Shown piece by piece: positions 24,378-37,560 of a stretch of 64,000 nt of DNA. Within the stretch, counting starts at the first letter, position 1, and every line of letters starts with the position of its first letter. The notes below the pieces were generated by a model. The model saw nothing but the letters and a program-made list of their open reading frames with translations. It was not told the origin of the DNA and searched no databases. A program made the position numbers and the translations under genes. Origin of the DNA: Sphaerosporella brunnea. Lineage: Eukaryota > Ascomycota > Pezizomycetes > Pezizales > Pyronemataceae. The stretch covers positions 124,001 through 188,000 of the forward strand of contig VXIS01000046.1 in the NCBI GenBank assembly GCA_008704415.1, given 5' to 3'.

Positions 24378-27300
24378 TCGGCGATAAACTACAAAGTACT
24401 AGCTACGTAGGTGATCTGGTCTGGGAGGGGAAACAACCTCCTCAGAGGCGGCATTGGCGGTATAGAGGTATAGATGGAGTAGAGAAAGTACGATACACGC
24501 GTATCCACGCGCGTGGCGCTTCAAAAAAAAACCAAGGACACGCACCAAGGCGGCACGGGTATACGAGGTGGTTATGGGCAGCGGCTGATCACAAAGTGCA
24601 AGTTGGGTATCTAAAAGTATAGTTCTGCACACATGCATACCTAGCTACATATGTGGCGTTTTATGTATGTACTAGGTAGGTCTTCGATTTGCCATGGCCA
24701 TGGCCAAGTGGACGGTTCGAATTCGACGAGTCTGCGCATGCGTGGGGGAAACTTTTGCGGTTTTGTGATTCTCGCCAGATGCCTGCATGCAAGTGATGTG
24801 TCAACAACGAAACGACGTTCCACACGCCGCCCCAGGCTCGACACCTACAGAGCATAGATTGTGAACTCTAGATCTGGAATATCTAGCCTCCCTCGCTCCC
24901 CCGGGCCCAGCCCCATCGAATAAAACTTGCCGGGCTTCCTGTCAACTTTGGCCGGTTCACCGCAGTGACCGCACTAGCTAGGATGGACGATCTTGGACTT
25001 TATGCGCTCAAGCCGCTTTGATAGACGATTGCAATGGCAACCGCAGTGGCGTGTATGCATGATATCGAGTCAAGCGGATGCAACAACGTTGCAGCCTGTC
25101 TGAGCATGCCAATTTCCGGCAACCGCCGGGGCCGGACAGTTCATTAATGGGCTGGCGCAGGTAGGCAGACAGGCAGGCAGGCAGGCTGACTAACTGGGTA
25201 TGTCCGGCTTGCAGAAGACAATCTGGTAGGTATAGTGGGCCACACGGGCAAGACTGGTTGGAAAAAACTATCCGGGGTACTTATTTGAAGGACTCTTTAC
25301 ATACACCATCAGCTCACCCGCAACTTTGCCCAGCTAGTACGTGAATCAGTCTCTCTCTAGATCTGGGCCGCTTCTTACCGCAACGCTCTCCCTTTGGGCC
25401 AGGGATATCGGTAACTCCGAGCCCACACACGTATCTGCCGTAGTTGTTGAAGAATTGGGGAGAACTTGAGAGGTCGGCCCTATGGAGGCAGCTATCGATC
25501 ATGCTCAGCCGCTGGCCATGTAGCAAGAATGCTTGTCTACTCTTCCAATCAGCCCGCCAGACCGTCTTCTGGGTGGTATGGACTAACTAAGAGATAGCTG
25601 CTGGGCTGGGTGGATGGCCGAGGCAAGCGGCCAGTTGGGTCGGCAGGATAGTGACAAACATCTATGCGTATAGGCTAGGCCTCCAACTTGCGGGTGTGGA
25701 TTGCTCCACCATCTATGCACAACTGAGTGCCATCGAAAGAAAAATACGCACGAGCATCACTGTAATCCCCCCGGACGAAGACAATCACCAGCGTACTGTA
25801 CCGCTCAGAGTGGATAGTACGTAATGTGTAATCGGCGTTGTCAGAAGAACCAAAAAAAAAAAACCTCCCCCCGCTGGCTAGCGTTCACAGTAAAATTCAT
25901 GGTAGATATATCTCAAAGACTCGGAGGTCTTCCCACACCCCTCTCATAATTATAAGGGTTTCAACTCCAAGCTGATACTCATGCTCACTCCGACGACCGT
26001 GCGTTCATATCTTTCAGCATAGGTACTAGCATGCTAGCATAATATCCTGTAAAAATTGCAGTAATCCTGAGCACTATACTATCTCTGACCGGTACAGCAT
26101 TCGGGGATGATCAATGCAATCTACTTTACGTGCAAAGAACTCTTCTAATCTGAAATTCAAACACTGCACCGGTGGGCCATGGGTTTTGCTAGCTGGCTAG
26201 CGAGATAGAAACTACTTTAAATACCAGGAAGAAGGGTCTTCTTGCATCCTCGAAATTCCCTCCTCTAGTTACGTCACGTTGGCAGATATGAAAACGCAGT
26301 CAAGAACTTGAAATTTAAGCACAGTCCGGAGAAAGGAAAATAAAAAAATAAAAAAGCTTGTCTGAGAACGTTCAAACAATCTCTGTGGAGAATACCGCCG
26401 GTTTATTGTTGCTGTAGATACCATTCACCTCGCAATAGCGTAATAATCTCCAATAACTCTTTTACCACAGAGCTTCCATAGCCAAGACACCCATAAACCG
26501 GGGCTTTCGCTACGGTACATACGCCGGCCATTCCTACCCAGCAAACAAAGCCACTGTTTCAGTTTCCTGTCCACGTATGGGTATACTCCTTCTGTCAACC
26601 AGCACCTACAGCTACCTTCCAGACCCGGCGCCAGCCACGTGCCAAAAACACAAAAAACGTGGTAACTAGTATCGTGCACGTTACACGCTGGTACCCTCGC
26701 TCGGAGAAGAAAGCCACGGGACGGGCTCGGCACCATCGGGGGCGCGGGTGCTTAGCTTGGCCACGTTTCTCCCCGCAGAATATCGTGCTTACGACAGAAC
26801 GAGAGAGTTAATTACTTAGTTGCCTACTGGAGGGGTGCCTTTACTCTGGAGTTGTACAAAGAGCAGATCTCGGGACGGATTAAGTGATGAAGGTGCAGTT
26901 TGGGAAGGTGCAGTTTGAGATGGTACATCATTGATGCACATTCACCTGCATATATAATGGCCGATGGCAATATTGTCAAGAACGAAAGCTAAAAGTTCTG
27001 ACTATCATGTATCATATGTATGCTACCGTCTCCCCTCCCCCCCATACCCGCGAACCTAAGACCAAAAAAATGAAGGCCAAAAGAAAAAATGAGTTGCACA
27101 TGCAAAAACAAAACTCCAACCAACCCAGCTGGTAAATAAAACCCAAAAAACTCCACCTGTATATGTCTCCCGTACACCCTCTTTAGCCCAAAGATTCCCT
27201 GTATTTTCCAAAAGAAACGAAAAGGAAACAAACTAAAAGGCATTTGACGTTGATTTATGCTTGAAGAGAAAACTTAGAAAGCAGTACACGAAGGCTGCAC

Positions 27301-27387
27301 TAAACATCATCGTGGACTATGGCCATGCGTCATGCAGGGCTTGTTCTTGAAGACAAACTATTCCCTCATGGAAGGCACAGCTCTGAA
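24378..27387. other. 3 kb intergenic region, no gene seen
   Basis: Only short overlapping frames. It contains a (CAGG)n microsatellite near 25165-25188. The right end is the 3' flank of the zinc-finger gene. Confidence 0.5.
25165..25188. repeat. (CAGG)n microsatellite
   Basis: Short imperfect tetranucleotide run read directly from the sequence. Confidence 0.7.
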
Positions 27388-28646
27388 TCAGTTATCCGGC
27401 CATGACGAGGGTAATAACCAGGGAGAAGAGGCTGCGGTGGGGACATAAAACGATTCCGTAGGGGGAGTAGGCGGAGAAGAGGATGTGAAACAGTAGCCAG
27501 GCTGAAGCTGTCTTAACGGCTGCGGCAAAGGAGGCAAAGAAACGGGTCCGAACGACCGCACCGAGGGAGCAGGGGAGGCAGAAAACACCGGGGAACAAGA
27601 AGCCGACACCCCAGAGAGCACAGGCGCAGCGGAGGCAGGGTTAGGGTAAAATGGTGTCGGAGCGGCCATGGTGGAAGAAAGGCAAGGAGACGACGAAAAC
27701 CGACCATCTTCAAGCTCCGCTCTCAATCTCTCCAACTGTACAAGCACGTCCACCTTTCTCTGCCGAGCCTCCCTCAACTCTTCCTCTCTCAACACAACCT
27801 CGCGCTCCAGCTCTTGGATCTCTTTCATAATATTCTCGCGGCTCCGAAGCGTTTGCCGTGGCCGCTTTACAACTCGTTGTGGAGCAGGTGGTGAATCCGG
27901 CATGTCATTCTCTTCGCCGCTGTTTTCGGAAGCCGCTGTCGACGGCCCTCCCCCTCCATCGCCGCAGTCTACGTTGTGTACTTTCCGCAAATGGTTCTTG
28001 AGATTTGCCGAGCGCGAGAAACCATTGATGTGGCGTTTGCAGTCGATGTAGGGACACTTGTGTTGGGCCTTGCTGTTGTGGAGCTCTTCGAGATGTCGGT
28101 TCAAGCCACCCACCCACCCGAAGCCTGCCAGGTCTTTGCAGCTGGGATAGCTGCACCTATACGGACGGGTATGTTTATCGAAGTGGCGGCTAACACTGTT
28201 TAGGAAACAAACTGTGTGGAAGAAGAAGAAATGAAGACTTGGGATGGAGAAGCATACCGCCAGTCGCTCTTGCGGGTGAATATGCGGTCTTCCGGTTTGG
28301 CTTCACATTCGGGGTACTTGCACACAAACCGCCCGTATTCGTCTTGCTCCGAGAGGTCGGAGCTTGTGCGGGGACGGATAACAGTTGGAAGTGGGCCTGC
28401 TGGAGGAAAAAGCGAGTCCGAGGGTTCTGCGAGCCATGGAACTTGCGTAACGGTTTGTGATGGGAACCATGGGGAATAACGTTCGTCATGGTCCTGGTGC
28501 CCATCTCTATGCTGCCTAATCGTGTCCATCTGGGCAGAGGGAAGCGTGTACTGATCTTGGTCCTCGGCCGCGGGTTGTTGACTAAACAGTGGTGGAGTAG
28601 TCCAGAAGCCCTCGGATGGCTGCTCTGTGGATTGCTGCCGGTCCAT
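27388..28646 (-). CDS. C2H2 zinc-finger protein, putative transcription factor
   Basis: Two exons (28646-28258, 28195-27388) give 398 aa. Three C2H2 fingers are visible: C109/C114 with H134/H138 (spanning the splice), C144/C149 with H164/H169, and C177/C182 with H198/H203. They sit in the middle of the protein, preceded by a Gln/Pro/Ser-rich acidic region. They are followed by a coiled-coil-like segment (about 250-290, NIMKEIQELEREVVLREEE) and a Pro/Ser-rich tail, a layout common in fungal DNA-binding regulators. The coiled coil suggests dimerisation. The start at 28646 has context ACGATGG; an upstream in-frame ATG at 28769 would add 41 residues. Targets cannot be inferred. Intron is 62 nt. 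Confidence 0.85.
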
Positions 28647-31600
28647 CGTTTGAAGAAAACAAAAAGATCGGTGCTTGTACGTATGTATTGCTGGTCTGGA
28701 TGGGAAGCAAGCTGTGCGTGTGGGGGAGTGCAACAGTGGGCAGGAAATGCGGTAGCTGGAGGGGGGCATGCACTAAGTAGTAATTGCTGCTCTCAGTGTC
28801 TAGTCAGATTACCTGAAGTCGTCCAAGTGCAGCCGCCAGGGAGCAGTACGTAGTTCCTCCCTAAAGTGCAATATTTTTGAAGTGCAAGTGCTGTGGTGCA
28901 ACCTGCTGGGCCCTTGATATATCTCCGATCTTATGATTCTGCCATCGCAAGGGTGCGTATGCACAACTATTATGGCCAAGCATAGCTCCTGGCTGCCTTT
29001 CCACAGACTTACAGAGGTCCTCGCAAGTTAGTGAACGTGAATAGGCAGTCGTCATCTTCCATAAGCCTTGCCGCGCCCCCAATCGCAAATGTGGAGCCTG
29101 CATATGACCCCGTCTTTCAACCCCACAGAAGCCACACTTTAGGTCGAGGCGTTTTACCAGCTTTAGATTGGTCTTGGTCGGGGACTTTGTCACTGAGATA
29201 GCGTTCGAGTCAACAACGGCTTCCGGCTTGTGGCTTTTGTCACCAAAAAAAAAGGTCCGCCGTGAGGGACAAACTTAGAGATGCTTTTTTTCTCGAAATA
29301 ATACGAAAAACGGCCATGCATGCATGTCCCACACTAGCTAGGGCTTTGTGACCCGGAGCGAAAAAAACAAGATCAAAGTGCTACAATGCCGACCGATTTG
29401 CTAGTGTGGGCCAATATGCAACCGAGGAGTTTTATGCCATAGAGCCGCATACAACAACACCATGACACCACAACAAGTTCACCAACGCTCAACACAAAAT
29501 AACCGAAAAAATTCCCTAAAAAAAAACCCCGCGGGCCAGGAAGGGCCAGAGCTAGGGCTGGGACCTGAGTTAGGGCGCGAGTCTGAGTTAGGGGGCTACG
29601 GGCTCGGAGTAAGGGTTAGTGGTTAATGTGATCAGTTTGGATTATATTTATCAGTTTTTACTTAAAAATTGAGAAAAAGTTTGAGTTATAGCACGGCGTT
29701 GCGTTTTTTTTTTATTTTTCGTTTTTTCATTGGATTTTATTTTTATTTTTTTGAATTTGCGGCTCTGTGGCACTTTGCTCAAAAAAAAGAAAAAAAAAGA
29801 AAAAAAAAAAGTTGTTACCCACCCTGAGAACACTGATCAGAACGAAACCCATATCTCACAATTTCCCAACAGCAGACCACGAATTTTCCCAAATCCTAGG
29901 ACTACCAGCGATCTCAAACGTTAGGGCTGTGGTGCCTGACATGAGCTCGAGCTCGATTGCGCGCCAGACTGACTTGGCCACACCAAACGTCAAGTTACCA
30001 AGGAACATACATAAGCTTACATACAGGCGGGGGGAGCTAGGAGCAGTGGTTAAAATCCAGCCCTACTATCACACCAAGCCGTTTGTGGTTACTGCTTACC
30101 ACCCGCAGCTACCGCTGAGTTGAAGTGAGAGCTCCCTGGTCACGGTGACCCGCAGGATATATTTACATTCAGACCTCCTCTGTATCGTCCAATATTTTCC
30201 GTGGCGGTGATATTTTGCTCATTTGTTCTCATTGTTGGTGTCACAGGATCTAGGATAATTAAGGCGACCCCGGGCCCACATTGCACAGGGCGTCACTCGG
30301 TGTTTCTCACCGGAAGCTGGGGAGAAAAACCCGCGGTGAGTGGCATGATATGATCCTGATATCCCGTGGAAAGCAAATCTGCAAAGGACATTCGCATTCG
30401 ACCAACTGCCGACCCGCACAAGTAAGTATCTTACCCTAGATTTAGGGAACAGTCAGAACCGCTTAAAATGCATATGCCTGTGCACTGCTGACCGAGAAAA
30501 ATAAACCACGTGCACGGTAGGGCTGGCTGGCTTGCCTTGCTTCCAGCTAGCTAGTATCGGGAGCACAAATCAGTATCTATTTGCCCGCATCTATTCCCCA
30601 TCAGCTTACTTTTTCGTTTGCAGTCATGTGAACCGCGGGTCTGGAGCTGCGGAGCTGCTCTATCCCCTTATATCTCCTGGACCCGAGCCTTTAAATTCAC
30701 CGGAGAACATTGAAAGCCATCAGCTAGATAGCTGCGGCTGTGAAGATCCCGTTTCGAATTCGCCTCTCTAATTAAATGAACCCTCCGGCACCGGCGGGAA
30801 GATATAGATGTAAATACCTATGCATACGGCTCGACGACTGCGCCACGGGCTCCCGCACATAAGCTACTGCGTCGTCGACGTTACATTTGCGATTGGGTGG
30901 AGCCTTTTTTGGTTGCGCGCAAAACCGAGATGTATGGCAACGAGTGAGAAAGGATGAGTTATGGGGTTAGGGTTTCAACGAGGTAAATGCCTGCCTGGCC
31001 AGCCGTGGTGCTCCCGGTATGCCTCCACGTCCTGGTGAGCAACCAGCGATATCATCATATATGTGTATAGAAATAGAGGGCGAGCTAGGACTAGCTACAG
31101 AGTGTGCTCAAGCCAAGTACTACACGTACTATACATACATCGCTCGCACTTTCACACGAGTAGGTACATCATGATTATGCACAAACCTTTGCTCCACTGG
31201 CAGCTTGCGTTTCGTTTGTTTCGCGCAGTGCATCGGCGTACAATATGAATCTCAGGCTTTAATACGCCGATGTTGAAGGAGACTCGAAAATTTAGGATTA
31301 ACTACTGCCAGTGATCACGACATGCGATATATGCAACTCTTGGACATTCTGTGCATAATAATGCTGTTTTATACAAGTGAACATACGCTGGAGCACTACG
31401 CCTCCACTCTGTCGTGGGCATTCCCGGCGGGTCACGCCGCCTCAGGCTATTATACCGGACGCCGCCTGCTGCACGTCGATGGTAAGGTCTCTATTCCCAT
31501 GTGGGAGATCCTGCCTGCAGTGGCTCGTCAATCAAGCATCAATACTGTAACCGCATCACCGACTTATTACCGCATTGCCCGCACCTCCGGACACCCACTT

Positions 31601-33398
31601 TCTCGGCGTACTATGTAGGTAGTCACCCTCATTGATGCATCATAGCCAGCCAGCATCATAGCCCTGCCACACAACGCCGCACCTTCATTTGCGATCCCGC
31701 CGGCTAGTTCCTCGCTGCGAGCAAGCTTGCACCTTTCCGGGCCCTTCCTCACAACGTGCATCATTACCAACACCTGCTTGCTGCAAGTCGGCAGCCCCTC
31801 ACGCTACGATTAGGGGCGGCCGAGGTTAAAGGCAACGAGTTCGCTCATCCGGCAAGCAAGAATGGCGCAAGCCCGCACTAGCGGGAAAGAGTTGAGCCGG
31901 AGAATGAGATTACACACCAGCTTCTTATGCTAGATCTGACGGCGCGCGCGCCGTGGCTGGGAGTAGGAGGTCGGGTGGATAGAAGATCGGGTGGATGGAT
32001 GGAGAGTGCGGCGCCGAAGGGCCGGGGAGTTGGAGAGGCGTCGCCCGCAGTTGTTTTCCCCGCCCAACTCCCTCAACAGGGGCTCCGGATCTCCGGAGAC
32101 TGGGAGCGCCGAGCCTGAGGCAGCCGCCGGTTCGACGCTGCGCCCAGGGCAAACCACGAGTCGGGGCATGAGGGAACTGGAGCGGAGGAGAGTGTAGGCA
32201 TTATTGTGCAAGCACGAGCTATGTACGGCGCGGTCTCTTGTGGCCGACGGATGGCTAGTGTATACTAGGTCTGGCGTTTACCAGTGGATGAAAGGACCAG
32301 GCCTCCCGGCTGGTTGCTAAAAACAATTCCCGAGTCAGCGTAAAAATTCAGTATGATCGGGTGCGAGCGGGCGGTGCGGGGTCGCAGGCCGCATGGCCGC
32401 CACGGGCGACAAGCGCACGAGGAGTGCACGAGGCGACATGCTGTGGCCCTACAGTCCCCAAGATACCCACCCCTAAGGTCGAGGTTACGCCGATCCACTG
32501 GTGGGCCGCGACTAGGGGCAGTCAGACTTTGACTGCCCCGCGGCCATAAAGCGGCGAGCGGCGCCGCCCTGCCGCATACTATGTCAGATACGAATTTCCT
32601 TAATTTTTCCTATGTTTTTCTTTCCTTTTAAGACACACCCGATTGTGGGCCTTTGGGGCTCAAGGGCAGTCTGCATGTACTCTCTATGTCATGGCCGCAA
32701 GCGGCCGGATACATTATGATTAAAACAAACAAAGCCCTACCGCCTAGGCAAAAAATTAAAGTTTTGGCTTCAATTTTATGTATCTATTTGCCATCACTTT
32801 GCCGTTCGCCAAAGGCTTCCAAAATCCAGGGGGTCGCGCAACCCCAAGTGATGCAGAGAGAGCGGATCTCGACACTCTAGCTAACCCCAATCTCCACTCC
32901 CACCACCCACAGAGTAGAAGCTTCGAAGGAGCTAAATGAATCCCCGATCTATAACGGAGGGTCGGGGGGGGCACGCTGGAAATAAGGACATAAATCATTG
33001 TCTTGAAGATTCATACCAACCCCTCCCCCCCAAAAGCAAGCGGATCGCTCCATGGCTGAGCACTCGGCACGCATGCGATCTCAAAGAAGGGGAAAAAAAA
33101 CAAGCACATCAGCCGGAAAGCTCCATATCCAAGAGAATAGTATTACTGTCAGGTACCAGGTATGTCCTCAACTCTAGACAACACATGCAACCCGCCTATG
33201 TACAAGTACAGCGCTCCATCCCTCCAAAAACACGCCAAAAAAAAACAAAAACGAAAAAAAACAACGAAACCTAAGAGCTATGGTCTAAAGGGCCAAAACA
33301 AACAAACGAACCGTCCAACGCCTACCAAAAGAAAACAAAACACAAACATTTTACCCAGTAAGCAAGTAACTCATTGCAATGGTGGTTATGAGTGGTAG
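28647..33398. other. 4.7 kb gene-poor, repeat-rich intergenic region
   Basis: No convincing gene. Long poly-T and poly-A stretches lie at about 29700-29815. Three GAGTTAGGG or GTTAGGG-like words at 29565-29625 are too scattered to be a telomere repeat. The 32687-32730 hairpin repeat is listed separately. Frames on both strands are short with no shared motif. Confidence 0.5.
32687..32730. repeat. dispersed hairpin-bearing repeat, copy 1
   Basis: About 44 bp containing the palindrome GGCCGCAAGCGGCC (6-bp arms, 2-nt loop) followed by A/T-rich sequence. It is shared with a second copy at 51426-51470, where the core is GGTCGCAAGCGGCC. Confidence 0.6.
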
Positions 33399-35718
33399 TT
33401 AATAATTAGGTTCCCACCTACTCCTCAACCCCTCCAGCCAGCGACCATAAAGCACATCGGCCAACTTCTCTCCCTGCGTTTTATTCCGTTCATCCTCTTC
33501 AAAGAAAAAGTCGTCATCATCCCGGCGTCCGCTAGTGTTGCTGCTGGCCTTACTCTGGTTGCTAGCGTTGCTCTGCGTGCGTTTCCGACGGAGGATCTCT
33601 TCCTTGGGGGAACGGATGGGATTGCCATTGCTGGAGGGATTGCTAAAGAGCGTTTCTCCCGAAAGTTTTGGCTTCGTGGGACTGCCAAAGAGCTGCGGTG
33701 GCGCGAGAACGGCTTGTAGCTGCGGATTCTGCTGGAGGCGCTCGAGGAGGTTGCGCACGAGGTGATAGCCAATTTCGGGATTGATTGCGTCAAGGTCCTT
33801 CCAGGCGCCGTCGAGGCGGGCGAGGGCATTGCGCTCGGTGGAGGAGATGGTCTGTGGGTGGACCTGCGGGAAATTAATAAAAGCCCTGACCGAGAAGAGA
33901 GTGTAGTAGCACTGACCTTTTGGATGGCTGGTTCGACAATGTCAGAGTGCACCTGTCTCCCGAGACGACCTTCCTGAGATGATGGAATGATAACAGGGGC
34001 TCTGTTTTCATCCTGTATAGGGCGCTCGTCTTGAAAGACGGTACCATATGGGTTGGTCCCATTGGAGTGATCAGGTGCTCTCCTGAAAAGCCGCACAGTC
34101 GATCCCATCTTGCCATAAGGCGTCGTGGGAACAACCACAGACAGTTCGTCATTACGTTCTGGCCAAAGGTCATCGTCCGCATACTGGTCGGGTTCGGCAA
34201 AAGTGTTCTTAGTCCTCCTGCGTGTGGTACCGTAGTCTCGGAAGGAATTGTTCCTGGTGTAAGTTGCGTTTCTGCCGCGGGTGTCTATGTTGTCATTGCT
34301 GGGCGCCGAGTTCAGGGCAAGGTTCTTAAGCGCCGTGTTGAAGGCGGATGTAGAAGAACCGGGCGAGTGCCTCATAGTGCCCTGACGACTAGCGAATGGA
34401 TTTGTTCGAACGGTATCCATAGAGCGGATAGTGTCAAAGTCCCAGCTCTCTTCAGGCTCCGAAGACATCGTTCTACTATGTGAGATGTCAGTAAAGCTTC
34501 AATACACGACTACGGTAGATGCTCTCACAGTGTTTCTTCGTACAGCTTGGGATATGTTGAGCGACCTTGGCGCTCCTGGAGCTCATCCCATCCCTGCTTG
34601 CGCTCAATCAACTCGGTCAAAACCTCGACCGGCCCAGCATTCCGGATGAATTTGTGCTTCAGCAGGTCTGTGGCATTGTATCTCTTGGATGGATCTTTCA
34701 CCAAACACCTGGCCACGAAGTCTCTGAAATCCATACTCCATCGGTCCCCTTCTGGGGTCGGTGGTGGATCCTTAGGAATCAAAAACAGCACCTTCATAGG
34801 ATGGACCTCCGAATTGGGCGGCGTTCCTTTGGACAACTCAAGGGCAGTAATTCCCAGGGACCATATGTCTGCCTTGTAATCGTAGCCATGTGTTTGCGCT
34901 ATTACCTCAGGTGCCATCCAGTACGGTGTGCCGACGAAGGTATTCCGTTGCGACTTCAATCCGGTGAGCTGCGCCGCGACGCCAAAATCGGCGAGCTTGA
35001 CTTTGCCTTGATCCGACAAGAGTACGTTCGCAGCTGGGGGGCTATCGTTAACCACGAGCTGCTCACTGCGACTGAAACAAGCACAAACCCTTGATGTCGC
35101 GATGTATCTTTCCCTCCTTATGAAGGTACTGCAAACCCAGCAGCAACTCCCTCATGATGACCGCAATTTGGCCTTCCCTGAAAGGACCAGGTTTCAGCTA
35201 AAGCAGTGTCAGTCGAAATTTCGTCTGGCGCAGTCATGAAATCAACCGTACCAGGTCATGACAGGACCCTCCTCCCATGTACTCCATCACTGTGCCGATT
35301 AGCGCCTTTGCCCCCTACCTCGATGATGCCATTGGGCGCCCACCAATCCACAGCTTATAACCCTTCACAAAACTGCCGTAATATTTGGTAACGAACGGGC
35401 TCGCGCATGTGCTCAGGACCGCAATCTCTTGCTGGATTTCGCTGATATCATCTTCGCTGGTCTCGAGATCGATCTGAAGCGGCGAACAAGATTAGCTTTT
35501 GCTTCCTTGCGCGCGCGTGCGTGCGCATTGCAACATGTACCTGCTTGATCGCTACTATCTGCCCCGTCTCCTTCACATATGCCTTGAAGACGGTCCCAAA
35601 GCTCCCACCTACTCCCGTCAGCAGTTGAAGGTCGGTGCAGCACAATTGAGGAAAACTAACAGCCAAGCTGCTCCACAACCTCGAGGGCCAGCGAAGGGTC
35701 CTCATCCTCGGCCGACAT
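33399..35718 (-). CDS. STE20/germinal-centre-type serine/threonine kinase
   Basis: Eight exons (35718-35661, 35608-35541, 35473-35344, 35289-35252, 35197-35089, 35033-34529, 34475-33917, 33863-33399) give 643 aa. The N-terminal kinase domain has the glycine loop GCGSFG at 19-24, VAIK lysine K41, catalytic HRDIKAAN at 130-137, DFG at 150-152 and the activation-loop end [13 protein letters not shown] with T166 and T170. This is the GCK/MST signature ([10 protein letters not shown]), as in Sid1, Kic1 and MST kinases acting in septation and morphogenesis (SIN/MEN or RAM pathways). The exact orthologue cannot be fixed. The C-terminal 360 residues are Ser-rich and disordered, with a conserved-looking end that includes [20 protein letters not shown]. 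Intron 6 ends in TAGTAG, leaving two in-frame acceptors 3 nt apart. Confidence 0.92.
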
Positions 35719-36480
35719 GGTGAGACCTTCGCGCTCGCTGCTGGGCAGGTAGTGAGAGCGAGACAGCCGAGGGATTTCCGGCGCGTAACAGCCAAGGCGG
35801 CAGGAGTGCGGGACGTTTTATCGAGGAATTCAGGAGCAAGCGCTTCTTCGAATTGAGGGCAGTGTATGTATGTTGCCGCTTGCGGTGTGAGGGAGAGTAG
35901 TCTCCAGAATTGTCGGTTGTTTGGGGGGGGGGGGAGGAGTTCAGCAAAGTAGTGGGGAGTTTGGGTTGATGAGGTTGAAACTGAGCTGGGCTGTTTCGTT
36001 CACTATAGACGGGGGATGCGCTGTTCTGCAAGGATGTGGGGATGTATGGGGGCAGTTGTGGGCAGTAGAATGTGGTTGTCTCGGAAACGAGGACCGAGTC
36101 ATTAACGATGATGACGATGATGGCGGACGGGACCCAGCCCGCAATAATCGACGGCTGGGATTCCCATCAGATAGGGCCGTTAGGGGCGAAAAGCGTAAAA
36201 AGACGCCGAAGAACCCGGGGCTTCAGTACACACTCCACCTGAAGTTAGCAGACTCAGTATGTACAAGCGATTTTTTCCGGCCTGCGGCCGGACCGTGCAA
36301 GTGCCTGTGATTACTCATGCTTCCCGTATTTTTTGTTGGCCCAGGGCGGCTGCATATCCCAGTGCCTTGTAGGGCTGCGGGTTGCGGGGGAGGGAGACGA
36401 CTTAGATATTCCTCATCGTCCGGGTTTCCCGGAAATCTATCGCTTATGAGCTGGTATCATTCAATACAATTCGGAAATAC
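35719..36480. other. kinase upstream region with duplicated exon copy
   Basis: Contains a 12-G run at 35923-35934 and, at 36261-36335, the copy of the neighbouring gene's first exon described separately. No other gene seen. Confidence 0.5.
36261..36335 (-). repeat. 75-bp duplicate of the first exon of the gene at 37561-38507
   Basis: It matches 38450-38524 at 70 of 75 positions; four of the five differences are transitions. It keeps the ATG (complement of 36316-36318) and 17 nt of leader. The frame reads MSNHRHLHGPAAGRKKSL against MSNHSHSHSPAAGRRKSL in the gene, then diverges and stops soon after. Similarity ends exactly where exon 1 meets intron 1 in the gene. Both copies contain the palindrome TCCGGCCTGCGGCCGGA. 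Confidence 0.8.
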
Positions 36481-37160
36481 TTACGGAAAACACATAAAGG
36501 ATGAAATTTCCCACTCAGGATCCACTACCTTTTCTGCAGGGCCACCGCGAACAATAAAGCGGCCATGAATAGTGCATAGACTGTCCTCCAGCAGGAGATT
36601 GTCGAGGTTTGGAGCCCAATAAACCAGCATGCCTTCGATAGGGGCGGAACAAACACCGTCGATCAACCGCTCATCGTCAATAAAGATTCTTGCCCGGAAC
36701 TTTTGCAGCGCACCTAGTGGCTCATGCATATGCGAAAAGATGCTGAGAAAAGAGGGTTGCTGGTCAACTTGACGGAAAAAGACACCAACATTACTTGGGC
36801 GGGGTAGTTGAATAAATTTTCCAGTCGTTCCGATCGCAGTAAACGCAAAAAGAGAATTGAGCCGTCTTGATAGAGCTGAATACTGATCTGCATGGTTCCG
36901 TACCTCTGAGGCAAAAGGCTCTGAAGTGGAGGCCTTTTATATTTACCTTCAAGACAGCACCAACCATCGTTCTCTTCAGATAGTAGAGGTGAATGGCACC
37001 AGGAGCAAGTATGGTTCCAGGTAAACCGGTTAACTTCAACATTGGTGGCCGCCAAACGGTCCCACCATTGTAACGATCTCCAGATATTTCTTTGTGTACG
37101 ATTGAGGTTGCGATTCAGTTGAGATCTTGTGTTGAGAGATGCATCGTCTAGTTCTTCCAA
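36481..37160 (-). pseudogene. possible Helitron-derived or unknown coding remnant
   Basis: Two overlapping open frames on the minus strand (37160-36714 and 36729-36481) may be pieces of one broken or spliced gene. The first has a zinc-cluster-like segment, CSWCHSPLLSE followed by GWCC and a Pro/Leu-rich stretch. This resembles the Cys-rich segment before the Helitron-like domain of fungal Helitron proteins. No Rep or helicase motif is present. The second frame (ALQKFRARIFIDDERL, TIHGRFIVRGG) is unrecognised. No splice tested here joins them in frame. Confidence 0.35.
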
Positions 37161-37560
37161 GAGCGCAAACTACCATGTTGAAATAGGTGCACGAAGATTG
37201 GAAATACGGACAATGGCTGTCGAGGTCTTGTAGCTTTTATCCATTGTAGCTGCAAAAGCCACAATCTATCATACTTCATGTTTGCAGTGTAGCGGTCACC
37301 TTTTACAGCAATAAATGTAAGCAATTGTGCAGAAGAATAACAGCAGTCATTTCATTACAGTCCGACATAACAATGTCCAGACAAACAAACCCAGCATCTC
37401 CCGCGAAAACATCATTGAAACACAACGCAAAAATTTGCTGTCTTGGCAATGCAACGTCATCTCCGCGCATGACCCTGGTTTCCCAGTCCATTCTCAATCG
37501 GTCCTCCAAACTCTCCAACATGAACTTATACATTGTGTATGTATGTACTATACTTGAAAC

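Noticed and set aside
24700..24740. GGTTCGAATTC, resembling a tRNA B box
   Set aside because: The bases around it do not form a T arm, and no acceptor or anticodon stem can be drawn.
29560..29630. Telomere-like words (TTAGGG, GAGTTAGGG)
   Set aside because: Only three scattered copies with unequal spacing; not an array.
22700..32315. CCCGGCTGGTT shared by 22.7 kb and 32.3 kb regions
   Set aside because: An 11-bp match with poorly aligned flanks; not enough to call a repeat family.
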